Below, one piece after another: positions 20,237 through 27,227 of a stretch of DNA of 27,227 bases. A program made the translations under genes and the position numbers. The notes under the pieces are model-generated. The model had not been told where the DNA came from. It did no database searches and saw nothing but the letters and a program-made list of their open reading frames with translations. The DNA is from a virus, in the IMG/VR virus record IMGVR_UViG_3300027917_000155, positions 1 through 27,227 of that record; one strand, written 5' to 3'. How positions within the stretch are numbered: the first letter of the stretch is position 1; every line of letters starts with the position of its first letter.

Positions 20237-21350
20237 GACGTACTATCCTAGACCTTCCTCGGCTGGTCCAGAAAGATGCACCCGACAAATGTACTACCAT
20301 AAGCTCGGATACTCACCAGCCCCTATAAACCCTAGAATGTGGCTGGTGTTTGACGATTCGAGCTGGCACGAAGAGCTCACAGGTGATTGGATTCGTAAAA
20401 CTACCTTCGATCTCCATTCCATTCAAATGAAGGTGGACCTGGGAGTAAAAATAGCTGATTACAAATTCACGATCAAAGGGAAAATAGATGGGATCCTAAA
20501 GGATCTTTTGGCGGTGGAAAGGCTTTTCGAGCACAAAGCTATCAACCATTTCAGCTTTGAAAGATATTGGAACGCCGACTATGGGGATCTCGAAGCTCTT
20601 CCCCTGGACAATATCTGCCAGAGCTGTATTTACTGTAACGCACTCCAAAGAGAAAGCCAGCCAGAAATCAGGGAGATCCTACTGGTTATTAAAAACAAGA
20701 ATACTGCTCATTACGTTGAATATCTGATTGAGTACCATAGGGAGTACGATGTTGCCCTGGTAAAAGAAATGGTCCATTCAACTGGAGAAAGACGAGAGCT
20801 CGATGTACTCATTTACTTCCCTGTGAGTTATTGTGTGGATAAATTTGAACGGATAGAAACCGCCGCCGAAGAAATGAAACCGCCAAAGAGAGAATACGAT
20901 ATGGACCATTGGCGTTGCGAATACTGCCCTTACGGTGAAGAGTGCTGGAAGGACTACATTAAGGAAATGAACAAACTCGCAAAGGGGGTTATCCTGGAAA
21001 CTGACGTAGCCGATGCTTGTAGGTATTACAAGGAAGTAAGTGCGGATCTGAATGAAATGGAAAAAGAGAAGGATAAAGTCAAGGAATGGATCAGGGAAAT
21101 CATGTATTTTATGGAAGCCAGCGAAGGTATAGCAGGGGAATATAAGGTAACTTTGAAACCCAGGATAACGATCAGGGTAGACAAAAAGCTAATTCCCGAT
21201 GTTATTCTCCCCCAGGTAAGCAAGAAGATCTATAGCGATACGCTCAACATCACTAAACCAATGACCAAAGAAGAAAAAGCGGCAAAGGCGAAGGAAAAAC
21301 GAGAACAGAAAAAAAGGGAGAAGGAAAGTGGCGGTAGCAAAATGTCCTAA
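20169..21350 (+). CDS. Cas4/RecB-like PD-(D/E)XK nuclease with Fe-S cluster
   Basis: I use the ATG at 20169, eight bases from GGGA; another ATG at 20163 is too close. PD-(D/E)XK exonuclease landmarks: PSSAGPERCTRQMYY at 29-43 (family entry motif with Cys37), WHEEL with His67, KGKIDGIL with Asp107, FEHKAIN with Glu121 and Lys123, and a C-terminal CEYCPYGEEC with Cys250, 253 and 259. Cys37 plus these three is the four-Cys Fe-S arrangement of Cas4/AddB-type nucleases. Phage copies of this family make 3' single-stranded DNA for recombination. The 393 residues are longer than Cas4 (about 200), with extra helical C-terminus ending in Lys/Glu repeats. Confidence 0.8.
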   Translation: MLVELLPPIAAMEAQEREGTENKTYYPRPSSAGPERCTRQMYYHKLGYSPAPINPRMWLVFDDSSWHEELTGDWIRKTTFDLHSIQMKVDLGVKIADYKFTIKGKIDGILKDLLAVERLFEHKAINHFSFERYWNADYGDLEALPLDNICQSCIYCNALQRESQPEIREILLVIKNKNTAHYVEYLIEYHREYDVALVKEMVHSTGERRELDVLIYFPVSYCVDKFERIETAAEEMKPPKREYDMDHWRCEYCPYGEECWKDYIKEMNKLAKGVILETDVADACRYYKEVSADLNEMEKEKDKVKEWIREIMYFMEASEGIAGEYKVTLKPRITIRVDKKLIPDVILPQVSKKIYSDTLNITKPMTKEEKAAKAKEKREQKKREKESGGSKMS

Positions 21351-21441
21351 ATGCAAAAAAAGCTGGTCCCATCTGGATGATGAATATCCAGATCAATGTC
21401 CTTTTTGTGGATATGAACCCGAACTACCAGAAGGAGATTAG
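21328..21441 (+). CDS. Tiny zinc-ribbon protein, 37 aa
   Basis: Hand translation: GTG start at 21328 after GGGAGAAGGAAA, stop TAG at 21439-21441. Sequence MAVAKCPKCKKSWSHLDDEY then CPFCGYEPELPEGD: two Cys pairs 16-17 residues apart, a minimal rubredoxin-like/zinc-ribbon knuckle. It overlaps the nuclease gene's end by 23 bases and leaves the next ribosome site AAGGAG within its own 3' end. A credible micro-gene. Confidence 0.7.
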   Translation: MAVAKCPKCKKSWSHLDDEYPDQCPFCGYEPELPEGD

Positions 21442-21444
21442 AAG

Positions 21445-21861
21445 ATGAGCGATCTAGATAGACTAGACGGAGAAAATTCTGTGCTTATACAGATTATCGT
21501 CCCACCAATTCCCCTATGGGCAATCCAGGATTGGCTACTTGAGAAAGAAGAAGAAGAATTTGAGGAAGAACCCTCAACCATTAGAGAGGAAGTTTGGCTC
21601 AAAGAATATGTCTTTAGTCCTGTGCTTGCCATAGAAGTATGGAAGGATCTACAGGATGATAGAACATTTTATGAAGCTGTTATTTTTGGAGCTGACGATA
21701 TAGCGATAGCAGGGAAAGAAAATAGATTATACAGAAAGCAAAAACATAAAGGAGCAGAGGATTATACATTAACAGTTTTAGGATTCACAACTGACAAGAA
21801 CGCACCAATGCCCGAAGATGGTTGGGGGGATTGCTCTACACAACATTTCATTCCACTATAA
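21445..21861 (+). CDS. Acidic hypothetical protein, 138 aa
   Basis: ATG after AAGGAGATTAGAAG. The protein (MSDLDRLDGENSVLIQI onward) is acidic with a Glu-rich patch (LEKEEEEFEEEPSTI), then beta-rich (YVFSPVLAIEVWKDLQDD, TFYEAVIFGADDIAIAG). No family recognised. It lies between the nuclease/zinc genes and the Gp3-like gene in a recombination-like cluster. Confidence 0.6.
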   Translation: MSDLDRLDGENSVLIQIIVPPIPLWAIQDWLLEKEEEEFEEEPSTIREEVWLKEYVFSPVLAIEVWKDLQDDRTFYEAVIFGADDIAIAGKENRLYRKQKHKGAEDYTLTVLGFTTDKNAPMPEDGWGDCSTQHFIPL

Positions 21862-21873
21862 GGAGAAATGACA

Positions 21874-23049
21874 ATGGCTGACTATGATAAATTTGTTCCA
21901 AGAGTGAGTAGAGTTGAAGGCGTTTCAAACGTAAGAAGGCTCCCGATCCTAGATAAAATCAGATTGGGGGTCAAGGTAAAGAGCACGAAAGGAACTTTGA
22001 TCCCAAAAGATGTAGAGTATTTTGTATGTCCCCCTAATGTCCAGAGGGTGTTCGGGGAAAGACCTACGGAGATAGAGATAATGTTCCCAATCAATAGCCT
22101 GGATGCTATATTTCCACAATCTTACACTATGTACGGATCCACTAAAGGGGTTAAGTGCAAAGGGGATGGGAGAACAGCCAGGAGAAGGAACGAAGAAACA
22201 GGGGTTTTTGAAGATCGAGATTGTCCTTGTGAGTTCTTGGATAACAGAAAATGTGCTCTAAGATCCCACCTACTCTTTATGATGCCAGATGTTAGTGCTG
22301 GGAGCTTGTTTCAGATTGATACATCCTCTTTTAATAGTACCGTTGATATTAACTCTGGACTTGACTTTGCGGCTGAAATGGTAGGAAGGTTTAATTGGAT
22401 CCCCCTGACACTCTATAGGAAGCCCAGGGAAACCCACGCCGATGGGTCAAAACAGCAACATTATACCCTGCAAGTTGAATTGAGAGCTACCCTGGAAGAA
22501 ATAACCATGATAAAGGATAATCCTCATCTAGTGTTTAAAAGAAATAGGGAAAGTGGGCATCTTGTTCCTGTATATGGTATAGACACAAAGGCTAGAATCT
22601 CTATACCAGAAGCTATTGACGAAAATCCAGCCCTGGATCCTGGAGCTACAATAGTGGTGGAACCAGAGGAAGATGAAAAGGTAGAGAGTTTCCCCACTCA
22701 AACGGACGAAAAAGAGCCTTTAAAAAGGGGAAAAGAAACCCCTGGACAAAATATAAAAGAGGTATCCAGCGTAAAAGAAGTGGCTGACGAGCTCATAAAG
22801 GAAGGGAAGGAAATTGACAAAAAGAAGAAAGAAGCCCCTGCCCCTGGGACGGTTGTTCCTCTCCTATCAAGCAAAGAATTTGATGCACTTGATAGAGAAG
22901 CAAAGATTAAACACATTACCAGGACGGTAGCTTGCTTAAAAATCCAAATGCCTACCCCTGCTCCCCTGGAAGAACATTCTGACAGGGAGCTAGACGATGT
23001 TTATGATTTCATCCGAAGAACCCATTTCCCGAAGGGAGCTAAGAAATGA
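21874..23049 (+). CDS. Gp3/RDF-like zinc-binding recombination protein
   Basis: Start at the ATG at 21874, eight bases after AAGGAG. The 391-residue protein has RRLPILDKIRLGVKVKSTKG near 21-40, LDAIFPQSYTMYG near 77-88, and a Cys cluster of Cys95, 117, 119 and 127 (KCKGDGR then CPCEFLDNRKC), followed by LFMMPDVSAGSLFQIDTSS. This layout resembles the family of phage zinc-binding proteins annotated as recombination directionality factors (phiC31 Gp3-like), also often called hydrolase/metal-binding proteins. No integrase is in the window, so a role as an ssDNA-binding or annealing protein with the Cas4-like nuclease is an alternative. The C-terminal 120 residues are charged, linker-like. Confidence 0.5.
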   Translation: MADYDKFVPRVSRVEGVSNVRRLPILDKIRLGVKVKSTKGTLIPKDVEYFVCPPNVQRVFGERPTEIEIMFPINSLDAIFPQSYTMYGSTKGVKCKGDGRTARRRNEETGVFEDRDCPCEFLDNRKCALRSHLLFMMPDVSAGSLFQIDTSSFNSTVDINSGLDFAAEMVGRFNWIPLTLYRKPRETHADGSKQQHYTLQVELRATLEEITMIKDNPHLVFKRNRESGHLVPVYGIDTKARISIPEAIDENPALDPGATIVVEPEEDEKVESFPTQTDEKEPLKRGKETPGQNIKEVSSVKEVADELIKEGKEIDKKKKEAPAPGTVVPLLSSKEFDALDREAKIKHITRTVACLKIQMPTPAPLEEHSDRELDDVYDFIRRTHFPKGAKK

Positions 23050-23441
23050 AATTTACTGACAATGCCAGGATCCCAACTGGAAAGACAGATACATCAAGGG
23101 AAAGCAGAGATATAATGCAAAAAAAGGGGCTTTCTAATGAGTATAGAACGAGAGTTTACAATTTCGTTTTATCAATAGGAAATGCTACCTACGATGAGGT
23201 AATGAAGGCTACAGGGATCATCCAGGCTACAGCCGCTACCTATGTGAGTTTTTTAAGACAACAAGGTTGGCTATATGATACAGGACAAAGAAGGCTTACA
23301 CGCCACAAAAGACCAGCTATAGTATGGGCGGCTCGGAAGAAACCTGTTTTAGTAGGTACTGAAATTAAAAAATGTACCCGATGCAAAGGGACAGGAGAAA
23401 TAGAAGAACCTATATGGAAAGAGGGAGATCCAGAACAATGA
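23046..23441 (+). CDS. Winged-helix protein with C-terminal Cys pair
   Basis: Starts in an ATGA overlap with the preceding gene. Residues 36-96 (TRVYNFVLSIGNATYDEVMK, TGIIQATAATYVSFLRQQGWLYD) are a winged helix with a recognition helix and wing. Near the C-terminus is CTRCKGTGEIE, a DnaJ-type CxxCxGxG half motif that may bind zinc or assist another protein. Probably a DNA-binding regulator of the early operon. Confidence 0.6.
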   Translation: MKFTDNARIPTGKTDTSRESRDIMQKKGLSNEYRTRVYNFVLSIGNATYDEVMKATGIIQATAATYVSFLRQQGWLYDTGQRRLTRHKRPAIVWAARKKPVLVGTEIKKCTRCKGTGEIEEPIWKEGDPEQ

Positions 23442-23617
23442 AAAAAGATTGCACTCTAGCCAATAAAGACGGAATATGCAGAGGGTTTAAGGATGCCAGG
23501 GGGGAGAGTGGCGGCTGGCACACTCGACTCCCAGGGCATCCCTGTGATTATGTAGACCAGAAAAAATGTGCTGGGTACACTACCTCTACTGAACAAACAA
23601 AGAAAGCTCAACCGTAA
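23438..23617 (+). CDS. Small Cys-rich protein, 59 aa
   Basis: ATG at 23438 overlaps the previous stop as ATGA and lies after GGGAG. MKKDCTLANKDGICRGF then HPCDYVDQKKCAGYT gives Cys at 5, 14, 34 and 42, a possible small zinc site. The last 32 bases overlap the convergent minus-strand gene, and the stop TAA forms the loop of a hairpin. Last gene of the rightward operon. Confidence 0.6.
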   Translation: MKKDCTLANKDGICRGFKDARGESGGWHTRLPGHPCDYVDQKKCAGYTTSTEQTKKAQP

Positions 23618-23954
23618 CGGTTTGAGCCGCACCAGTTTCCGTTACTCTGATCTTAAAGTATCTACAGTATTTGAGCATGGCGGTTGTGATGATTATGGGG
23701 GCGTATTTCCCATCTGATCCAGGACCGCCGCCAACTGTAGCCCCTGCCAGAACATCCGTAGCAGTATCCACGAAATTAACCCCATCATTAGAAGCCAAGA
23801 GATCAATCGTAACTGTTCCCAGCAAAGAAACATTTACCTGTAAACTCAATTTGTTTTCATTTGAGAGCTTTGCAAGGTCTATGATTCTGCTGGTCCAGGA
23901 TCCCGAAGCCGCTAAAGCCGTAACCGTAAATGGTAGAATGGTGATCTTGTTCAT
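23586..23954 (-). CDS. Paralogous virion-type beta-sandwich protein 2
   Basis: ATG at 23954 after a perfect AAAGGAGGT. The 122-residue protein MNKITILPFTVTALAASGSW continues SRIIDLAKLSN, VTIDLLASNDGVNFVDTATD and CRYFKIRVTETG, the beta-rich pattern of phage tail-fibre/spike accessory proteins (discoidin-like). It is a paralogue of the gene at 23966-24319 (both begin MNKI..LPF, share SGSWTSR.IDL.KLSNE and end VELSLFVQ/LELSLFVQ). It adds a GGGPGSDGK insertion. Its 3' end overlaps the convergent gene. Confidence 0.65.
   Translation of the reverse strand: MNKITILPFTVTALAASGSWTSRIIDLAKLSNENKLSLQVNVSLLGTVTIDLLASNDGVNFVDTATDVLAGATVGGGPGSDGKYAPIIITTAMLKYCRYFKIRVTETGAAQTVTVELSLFVQ
23606..23627 (-). 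terminator. Intragenic hairpin terminator for leftward operon
   Basis: GCTCAACCG (23606-23614) can pair with CGG-t-TTGAGC (23618-23627) around a 3-nt loop. Read leftward the stem is followed by TTTCTTTGTTTG, so it could end the minus-strand transcript near the stop of the last gene (23586). It lies in the 32-bp convergent overlap, and the plus-strand stop TAA is its loop. Confidence 0.45.
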
Positions 23955-23965
23955 TAGTACCTCCT

Positions 23966-24319
23966 TTATTGAACGAATAGAGAGAGCTCTAAAGTAACTG
24001 TTTCCAAGGCAACCCCAGCCGTTTCAGTTACCACAATTTTAAACCATCGGCAATAGGGGAGCATTGTTGTGTCGATAATGATAGGAGCATAGGCGGCTAC
24101 GGTCAATCCAATCACTACATCATTCTCGGTATCTATAAAATCTACACCGTTGTTGCTTGCCAGGACTTCTATTTTGGCGGTCCCATCACCTGTAACTATT
24201 GGCTGGATACTCAATCTTCCCTCGTTGCTCAATTTCGAGAGATCTATAGCCCTGCTGGTCCAGGATCCAGAAGGGTCTATTTCGCCTGTGTGAAAAGGTA
24301 ATACCATTATTTTATTCAT
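23966..24319 (-). CDS. Paralogous virion-type beta-sandwich protein 1
   Basis: ATG at 24319 after CTAGGAGGAAAGACA, downstream of the adhesin gene. The 117-residue protein (MNKIMVLPFHTGEIDPSGSW) is all beta-type with LSIQPIVTGDGTAKIEVLAS, a conserved pattern for small phage particle proteins that attach to fibres or spikes. It and the next gene are a tandem duplication with clear divergence (estimated by eye at roughly half identity). Such partners could present alternative receptor contacts. Confidence 0.65.
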   Translation of the reverse strand: MNKIMVLPFHTGEIDPSGSWTSRAIDLSKLSNEGRLSIQPIVTGDGTAKIEVLASNNGVDFIDTENDVVIGLTVAAYAPIIIDTTMLPYCRWFKIVVTETAGVALETVTLELSLFVQ

Positions 24320-24330
24320 TGTCTTTCCTC

Positions 24331-27227
24331 CTAGTCAATTTGATGCCATGCACCACTTTTGTATATCCACATTTCAAATGCTTCCAAAGAGTACGATGAA
24401 GAGCTAGAGGACTCCGAAGAAGAACTCGAAGAACTTAGGCTCGAAGAGGAACTTGAACTGCTACTGCTTGATGATTCTGACGAACTCGAACTGCTCTCAC
24501 TCGAAGAACTTAGGCTCGAAGATGAGGACGATGAGCTTATAGAGGATGAGCTGGAGCTGGTAGAAGATGAGCTTTCAGAGCTTGAACTAAGGGAGCTCGA
24601 ACTCGATGAAGAGGAACTCGAAATAGACGAAGATGAACTTGAACTGCTCTCGCTCGAACTGAAAGAGCTTGACGAGCTCGACTCGGACGAGCTGGAACTT
24701 GACGAGCTTGAACTAAGGGAGCTCGAAGAAGAGGAACTATAGCTCGATGAGGAACTTAGAGAAGATGAGCTCGATGAGGACGAGCTGGACCCCCACAATC
24801 CAAAGAGGAAATCATGGCTTAATCGAGTAGACCAGTTTACGCCAGAATCGGAACTGTATTCGGCGTTACCATCGGGGTAGCCATTGTCTGTGTCCATTCT
24901 CCAGAGCAGAGCATTGTTGGGATCCCCATCGGGAGCCCTTACCACAAAAGCGTACTTTACACCTGGAAGCATTTCATATTCGGGGCTGAATGATATAGAA
25001 TACCAATCTCCCAGGGGATTATCGGTTATGCTATTCCCATCCAGGGTCCCCGATGTTAGATCGGATCCTGTAGGATGTCCATAAGTGCCTGTTGCCCTTA
25101 AACTTACCGTAACGGTCCCAGGCTCACGCACCCTATGAAGTTTAAGATAGATCCTCTGGAGATTAAAGCTGGCATCAACTTGAAATGTTTGGGCTCTCCA
25201 TACTGTCCCCAGGATCTCCACGCTTACATCATCCCCTGTGGTCAACCCTTCCAGTAATTCACCGCCATAGCTAGAGCTGGATTCAGAGGAAGATGAGGAC
25301 GAGCTCGAAGAAGATGAACTAAGCGAACTCGAACTTGAAGAACTCGAAAGAGAAGAGCTCGAAGATGATGAGGACGATGAAGAACTAATACTTGAAGAGG
25401 AAGAGCTGACAGAACTCGAACTCGATGAACTGGAACTTGAAGAGCTCACACTTGACGAAGAGGAAGATGAACTCTCCGAACTGGAGCTCGATGAGGAAGA
25501 AAAGGAGCTCGAAGAAGATGAACTCGAAATAGAAGAACTCGATGAAGATGAGGACGAGCTGGAACTAAGAGAACTTGATGAAGATGAACTCGATACCGAA
25601 GAACTGGAGCTCGAAGAACTGGAGCTAATCGAGCTCGATGAGGATGAACTCGAAAGGGAAGAACTGGAGCTTGAAGAGCTCGAACTTATAGAGCTCGAAG
25701 ATGATGATGATGAGCTTGAAAGTGAAGAGCTAGAGCTCGAAGAAGAGGAACTAAGAGAACTCGAACTTGACGAGCTGGAGCTACAGAGTGATGATGAAGA
25801 AGAAGAACTTGAAGAACTCTCGCTGGAGCTCGAAGAGGACGAACTAAGAGAAGATGAAGATGATGAACTCGAAAGAGATGAGCTGGAGCTCGAACTGCTC
25901 TCACTCGAAGAACTGGAACTAATGGAACTGGAACTGCTGGACAGAGAAGAGCTCGAAGAACTTAAAGAGGACGATGAAGATGAGCTTGACTCTGACGAGC
26001 TGGAGCTCGAACTGCTCTCACTCGATGAAGATGAAGAAGAACTAAGAGAAGAGGACGAAGAAGAACTTGAAATCGAAGAACTGGAGCTAGAACTGCTCTC
26101 GCTTGAAGAAGATGAGGACGATGAAATTGAGCTTGAAGAACTGGAGCTAGAACTACTCTCACTCGAAGAAGATGAGGACGATGAAATTGAGCTTGAAGAA
26201 GATGAGCTTGAAAGCGAAGAGCTGGAACTCGAAGAACTTAGGCTCGATGAGGATGAGCTAAGAGAACTGGAAGAGGAAGAACTCGAAATCGAAGAACTGG
26301 AGCTCGAACTGCTCTCGCTCGAACTTGAAGATGATGAGGACGAGCTAAGAGAACTGGAAGAGGAAGAGCTTGAAATCGAAGAGCTGGAACTCGAACTGCT
26401 CTCGCTCGAAGATGATGAGGACGAGCTAAGAGAGGACGATGAACTGGAACTCGAAGAACTAAGAGAAGATGAGGACGATGAACTGGAAATAGAAGAGCTC
26501 GAACTGCTCTCGCTCGATGAAGATGAACTCCAATCCCTTAGTTCTAAATCCTCAATTATCCATCCTGGAACCGCCGAAGATGAAGAGCTTGACGATGAAG
26601 AGAAAGAGGACGAGCTAAGAGAACTGGAACTCGATGAACTGGAACTCGATGAACTTACACTTGACGAACTCTCGCTGGATGAGGAAGAGCTGACAGAGCT
26701 GGAGCTTGACCACTCATCGGCTCCAACATCAACTGGATCTACCCTGGGATGGTTATCCGTATCATTTACTACATTACCTGAAAGATCGAATCCAGCATCA
26801 TGGGCTGTGTCCTCCGCACTACTTAAATGAAAATCCCCCCCAGCCGCATTTTTGAAGGTAACGGTACTAATCATATTGGTGTAAACCGTATAGGCTTCAC
26901 CGCTACTCCAATGATCTGCGGAAACGTCCAGGGTATCGTTAGGATTGGTTGTTGTGCTTATACCTGTAACCCTGGCGGTATTCCCCACCGAATCCTCGCA
27001 TACGCTACCGAACTGAACGCCAATAGTGGAGAAGTTTTTAGTAGTATCAATGAGCTTATTAGTCCCTACGCCATTAGTCGTTCCTGTTGCCCAGGTAGAA
27101 CCCCATTTAAGTTCAGATCCGTCATCGCCTATATTATGAGTGCTATCGGCATGGATAGTCCCCGATATTAAATATGTAATTCCGCAATTATTTACTATAT
27201 TATTTCTGATGCGGCACGAAGCGGCTT
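24331..27227 (-). CDS. Beta-helix / poly-serine surface adhesin, 5' end beyond window
   Basis: The frame is open to the right edge (hand translation upstream of an internal GTG at 26988), so the N-terminus is missing; at least 964 residues. Right edge to about 26713: beta-helix turns (IRNNIVNNCGITY), VGTNKLIDTTKNF and a C-cap matching choice-of-anchor Q (NAAGGDFHLSSAEDTAHDAG, HPRVDPVDVGADEW). Then serine tracts (26712-26575), a short WIIEDLELRDW spacer, a 1.26-kb serine tract (26530-25270), a beta-sandwich domain (AQTFQVDASFNLQRIYLKL, YAFVVRAPDGDP, about 25268-24790), more serine, and a C-terminal MWIYKSGAWHQID typical of phage fibre ends. Likely a receptor-binding fibre or spike. Confidence 0.75.
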   Translation of the reverse strand, partial: AASCRIRNNIVNNCGITYLISGTIHADSTHNIGDDGSELKWGSTWATGTTNGVGTNKLIDTTKNFSTIGVQFGSVCEDSVGNTARVTGISTTTNPNDTLDVSADHWSSGEAYTVYTNMISTVTFKNAAGGDFHLSSAEDTAHDAGFDLSGNVVNDTDNHPRVDPVDVGADEWSSSSSVSSSSSSESSSSVSSSSSSSSSSSSLSSSSFSSSSSSSSSAVPGWIIEDLELRDWSSSSSSESSSSSSISSSSSSSSLSSSSSSSSSSLSSSSSSSSESSSSSSSSISSSSSSSSLSSSSSSSSSSESSSSSSSSISSSSSSSSLSSSSSSLSSSSSSSSLSSSSSSSSISSSSSSSSESSSSSSSSSSISSSSSSSSESSSSSSSSISSSSSSSSLSSSSSSSSESSSSSSSSESSSSSSSSLSSSSSSLSSSSSSISSSSSSESSSSSSSSLSSSSSSSSLSSSSSSSSESSSSSSSSSSLCSSSSSSSSSLSSSSSSSSSSLSSSSSSSSSSISSSSSSSSSSLSSSSSSSSISSSSSSSSSSVSSSSSSSSLSSSSSSSSSSSSISSSSSSSSFSSSSSSSSESSSSSSSSVSSSSSSSSSSSSVSSSSSSISSSSSSSSSSSSLSSSSSSSSLSSSSSSSSSSSSESSSSYGGELLEGLTTGDDVSVEILGTVWRAQTFQVDASFNLQRIYLKLHRVREPGTVTVSLRATGTYGHPTGSDLTSGTLDGNSITDNPLGDWYSISFSPEYEMLPGVKYAFVVRAPDGDPNNALLWRMDTDNGYPDGNAEYSSDSGVNWSTRLSHDFLFGLWGSSSSSSSSSSLSSSSSYSSSSSSSLSSSSSSSSSSESSSSSSFSSSESSSSSSSSISSSSSSSSSSLSSSSESSSSTSSSSSSISSSSSSSSLSSSSESSSSSSESSSSSSSSSSSSLSSSSSSSESSSSSSYSLEAFEMWIYKSGAWHQID
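24382..24785 (-). repeat. Poly-serine tract, C-terminal
   Basis: Codes almost only serine, interrupted by single Glu, Leu, Ile, Phe or Thr. All six serine codons occur (TCT, AGT, TCG, AGC, TCC, TCA), so the DNA is not a simple repeat although the protein nearly is. Confidence 0.85.
25270..26712 (-). repeat. Long poly-serine tracts, N-terminal part
   Basis: Two tracts separated by a short WIIEDLELRDW spacer (26530-26570). Interrupters Glu, Ile, Leu, Val and Phe occur singly. By hand translation of 26101-26530 all runs hold 6, 8 or 10 serines, and interrupters recur in the order Glu-Ile-Leu, i.e. a larger unit of about 27 residues is repeated with variation. Confidence 0.85.

Noticed and set aside
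24359-24742. Plus-strand acidic open frame (127 codons)
   Set aside because: Also the antisense shadow of the adhesin's C-terminal serine tract.
25922-26830. Long plus-strand open frame rich in Glu, Leu, Asp (302 codons)
   Set aside because: It is the antisense of the poly-serine tract; mixed TCN/AGY serine codons read as Glu/Asp/Leu on the other strand with no stops. No ribosome site and no independent folding pattern.
1-27227. tRNA genes, CRISPR arrays, insertion sequences and attachment sites
   Set aside because: No cloverleaf, repeat-spacer pattern, transposase or integrase with a core repeat was seen; all hairpins found are intergenic phage structures.

Overview
The window looks like part of a tailed double-stranded DNA bacteriophage (or prophage). 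Genes are packed head to tail with ATGA/TAATG/GTGA stop-start overlaps, Shine-Dalgarno sequences are strong (AAGGAG, GGGGGTG), there are no metabolic or tRNA genes, and a large terminase and a portal are recognisable. The host is not identifiable from sequence alone. A lipobox protein, a twin-arginine (Tat) signal, a secreted calcium-binding thrombospondin-type-3 protein and a serine-rich adhesin all point to a Gram-negative-type bacterium; the thrombospondin repeat form is one I associate with Desulfobacterota-like genomes (weak inference).

Layout. (1) Positions 1-14080 are all on the minus strand and read leftward: a repressor-like HTH gene, a replication initiator with a possible internal origin, a helicase-loader-like gene, small zinc proteins, a RusA resolvase, wHTH and sigma-like regulators, small and large terminase, three zinc ribbons, a Tat/poly-serine protein, an RNase-H-like protein, a membrane protein, portal, small head proteins including DUF3008, a ConA-like virion protein, a scaffold-like acidic protein, a Com-like zinc ribbon, membrane proteins and a lipoprotein cut by the left edge. 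No major capsid or tail tape-measure gene is recognisable here. (2) Positions 14081-14332 are the divergent control region: leftward and rightward promoters, a palindromic operator, and a rightward leader with a terminator-like hairpin. (3) Positions 14333-23617 read rightward and hold the accessory/early operon: many small unknown proteins, a C2H2 finger, a DUF6166 protein, a secreted calcium-binding protein, a Cas4-like nuclease and a Gp3/RDF-like zinc protein, punctuated by long GC-rich hairpins. (4) Positions 23586-27227 are minus again: a beta-helix/poly-serine adhesin running off the right edge, then two paralogous small virion-type proteins. They converge on the rightward operon with a 32-bp overlap.

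Most interesting signals: both divergent transcripts appear to start on an ATG (leaderless), and the rightward one would encode a 40-residue leader peptide running straight through a terminator hairpin; a palindrome plus GATTAT iterons inside the initiator gene; five structured intergenic RNAs in the rightward operon; the architecture of the poly-serine adhesin; about fifteen small Cys-cluster proteins; and a roughly five-fold excess of GGATCC. Several genes shorter than 60 codons were found by hand translation (3612-3779, 7739-7906, 21328-21441) and two genes run off the window edges.
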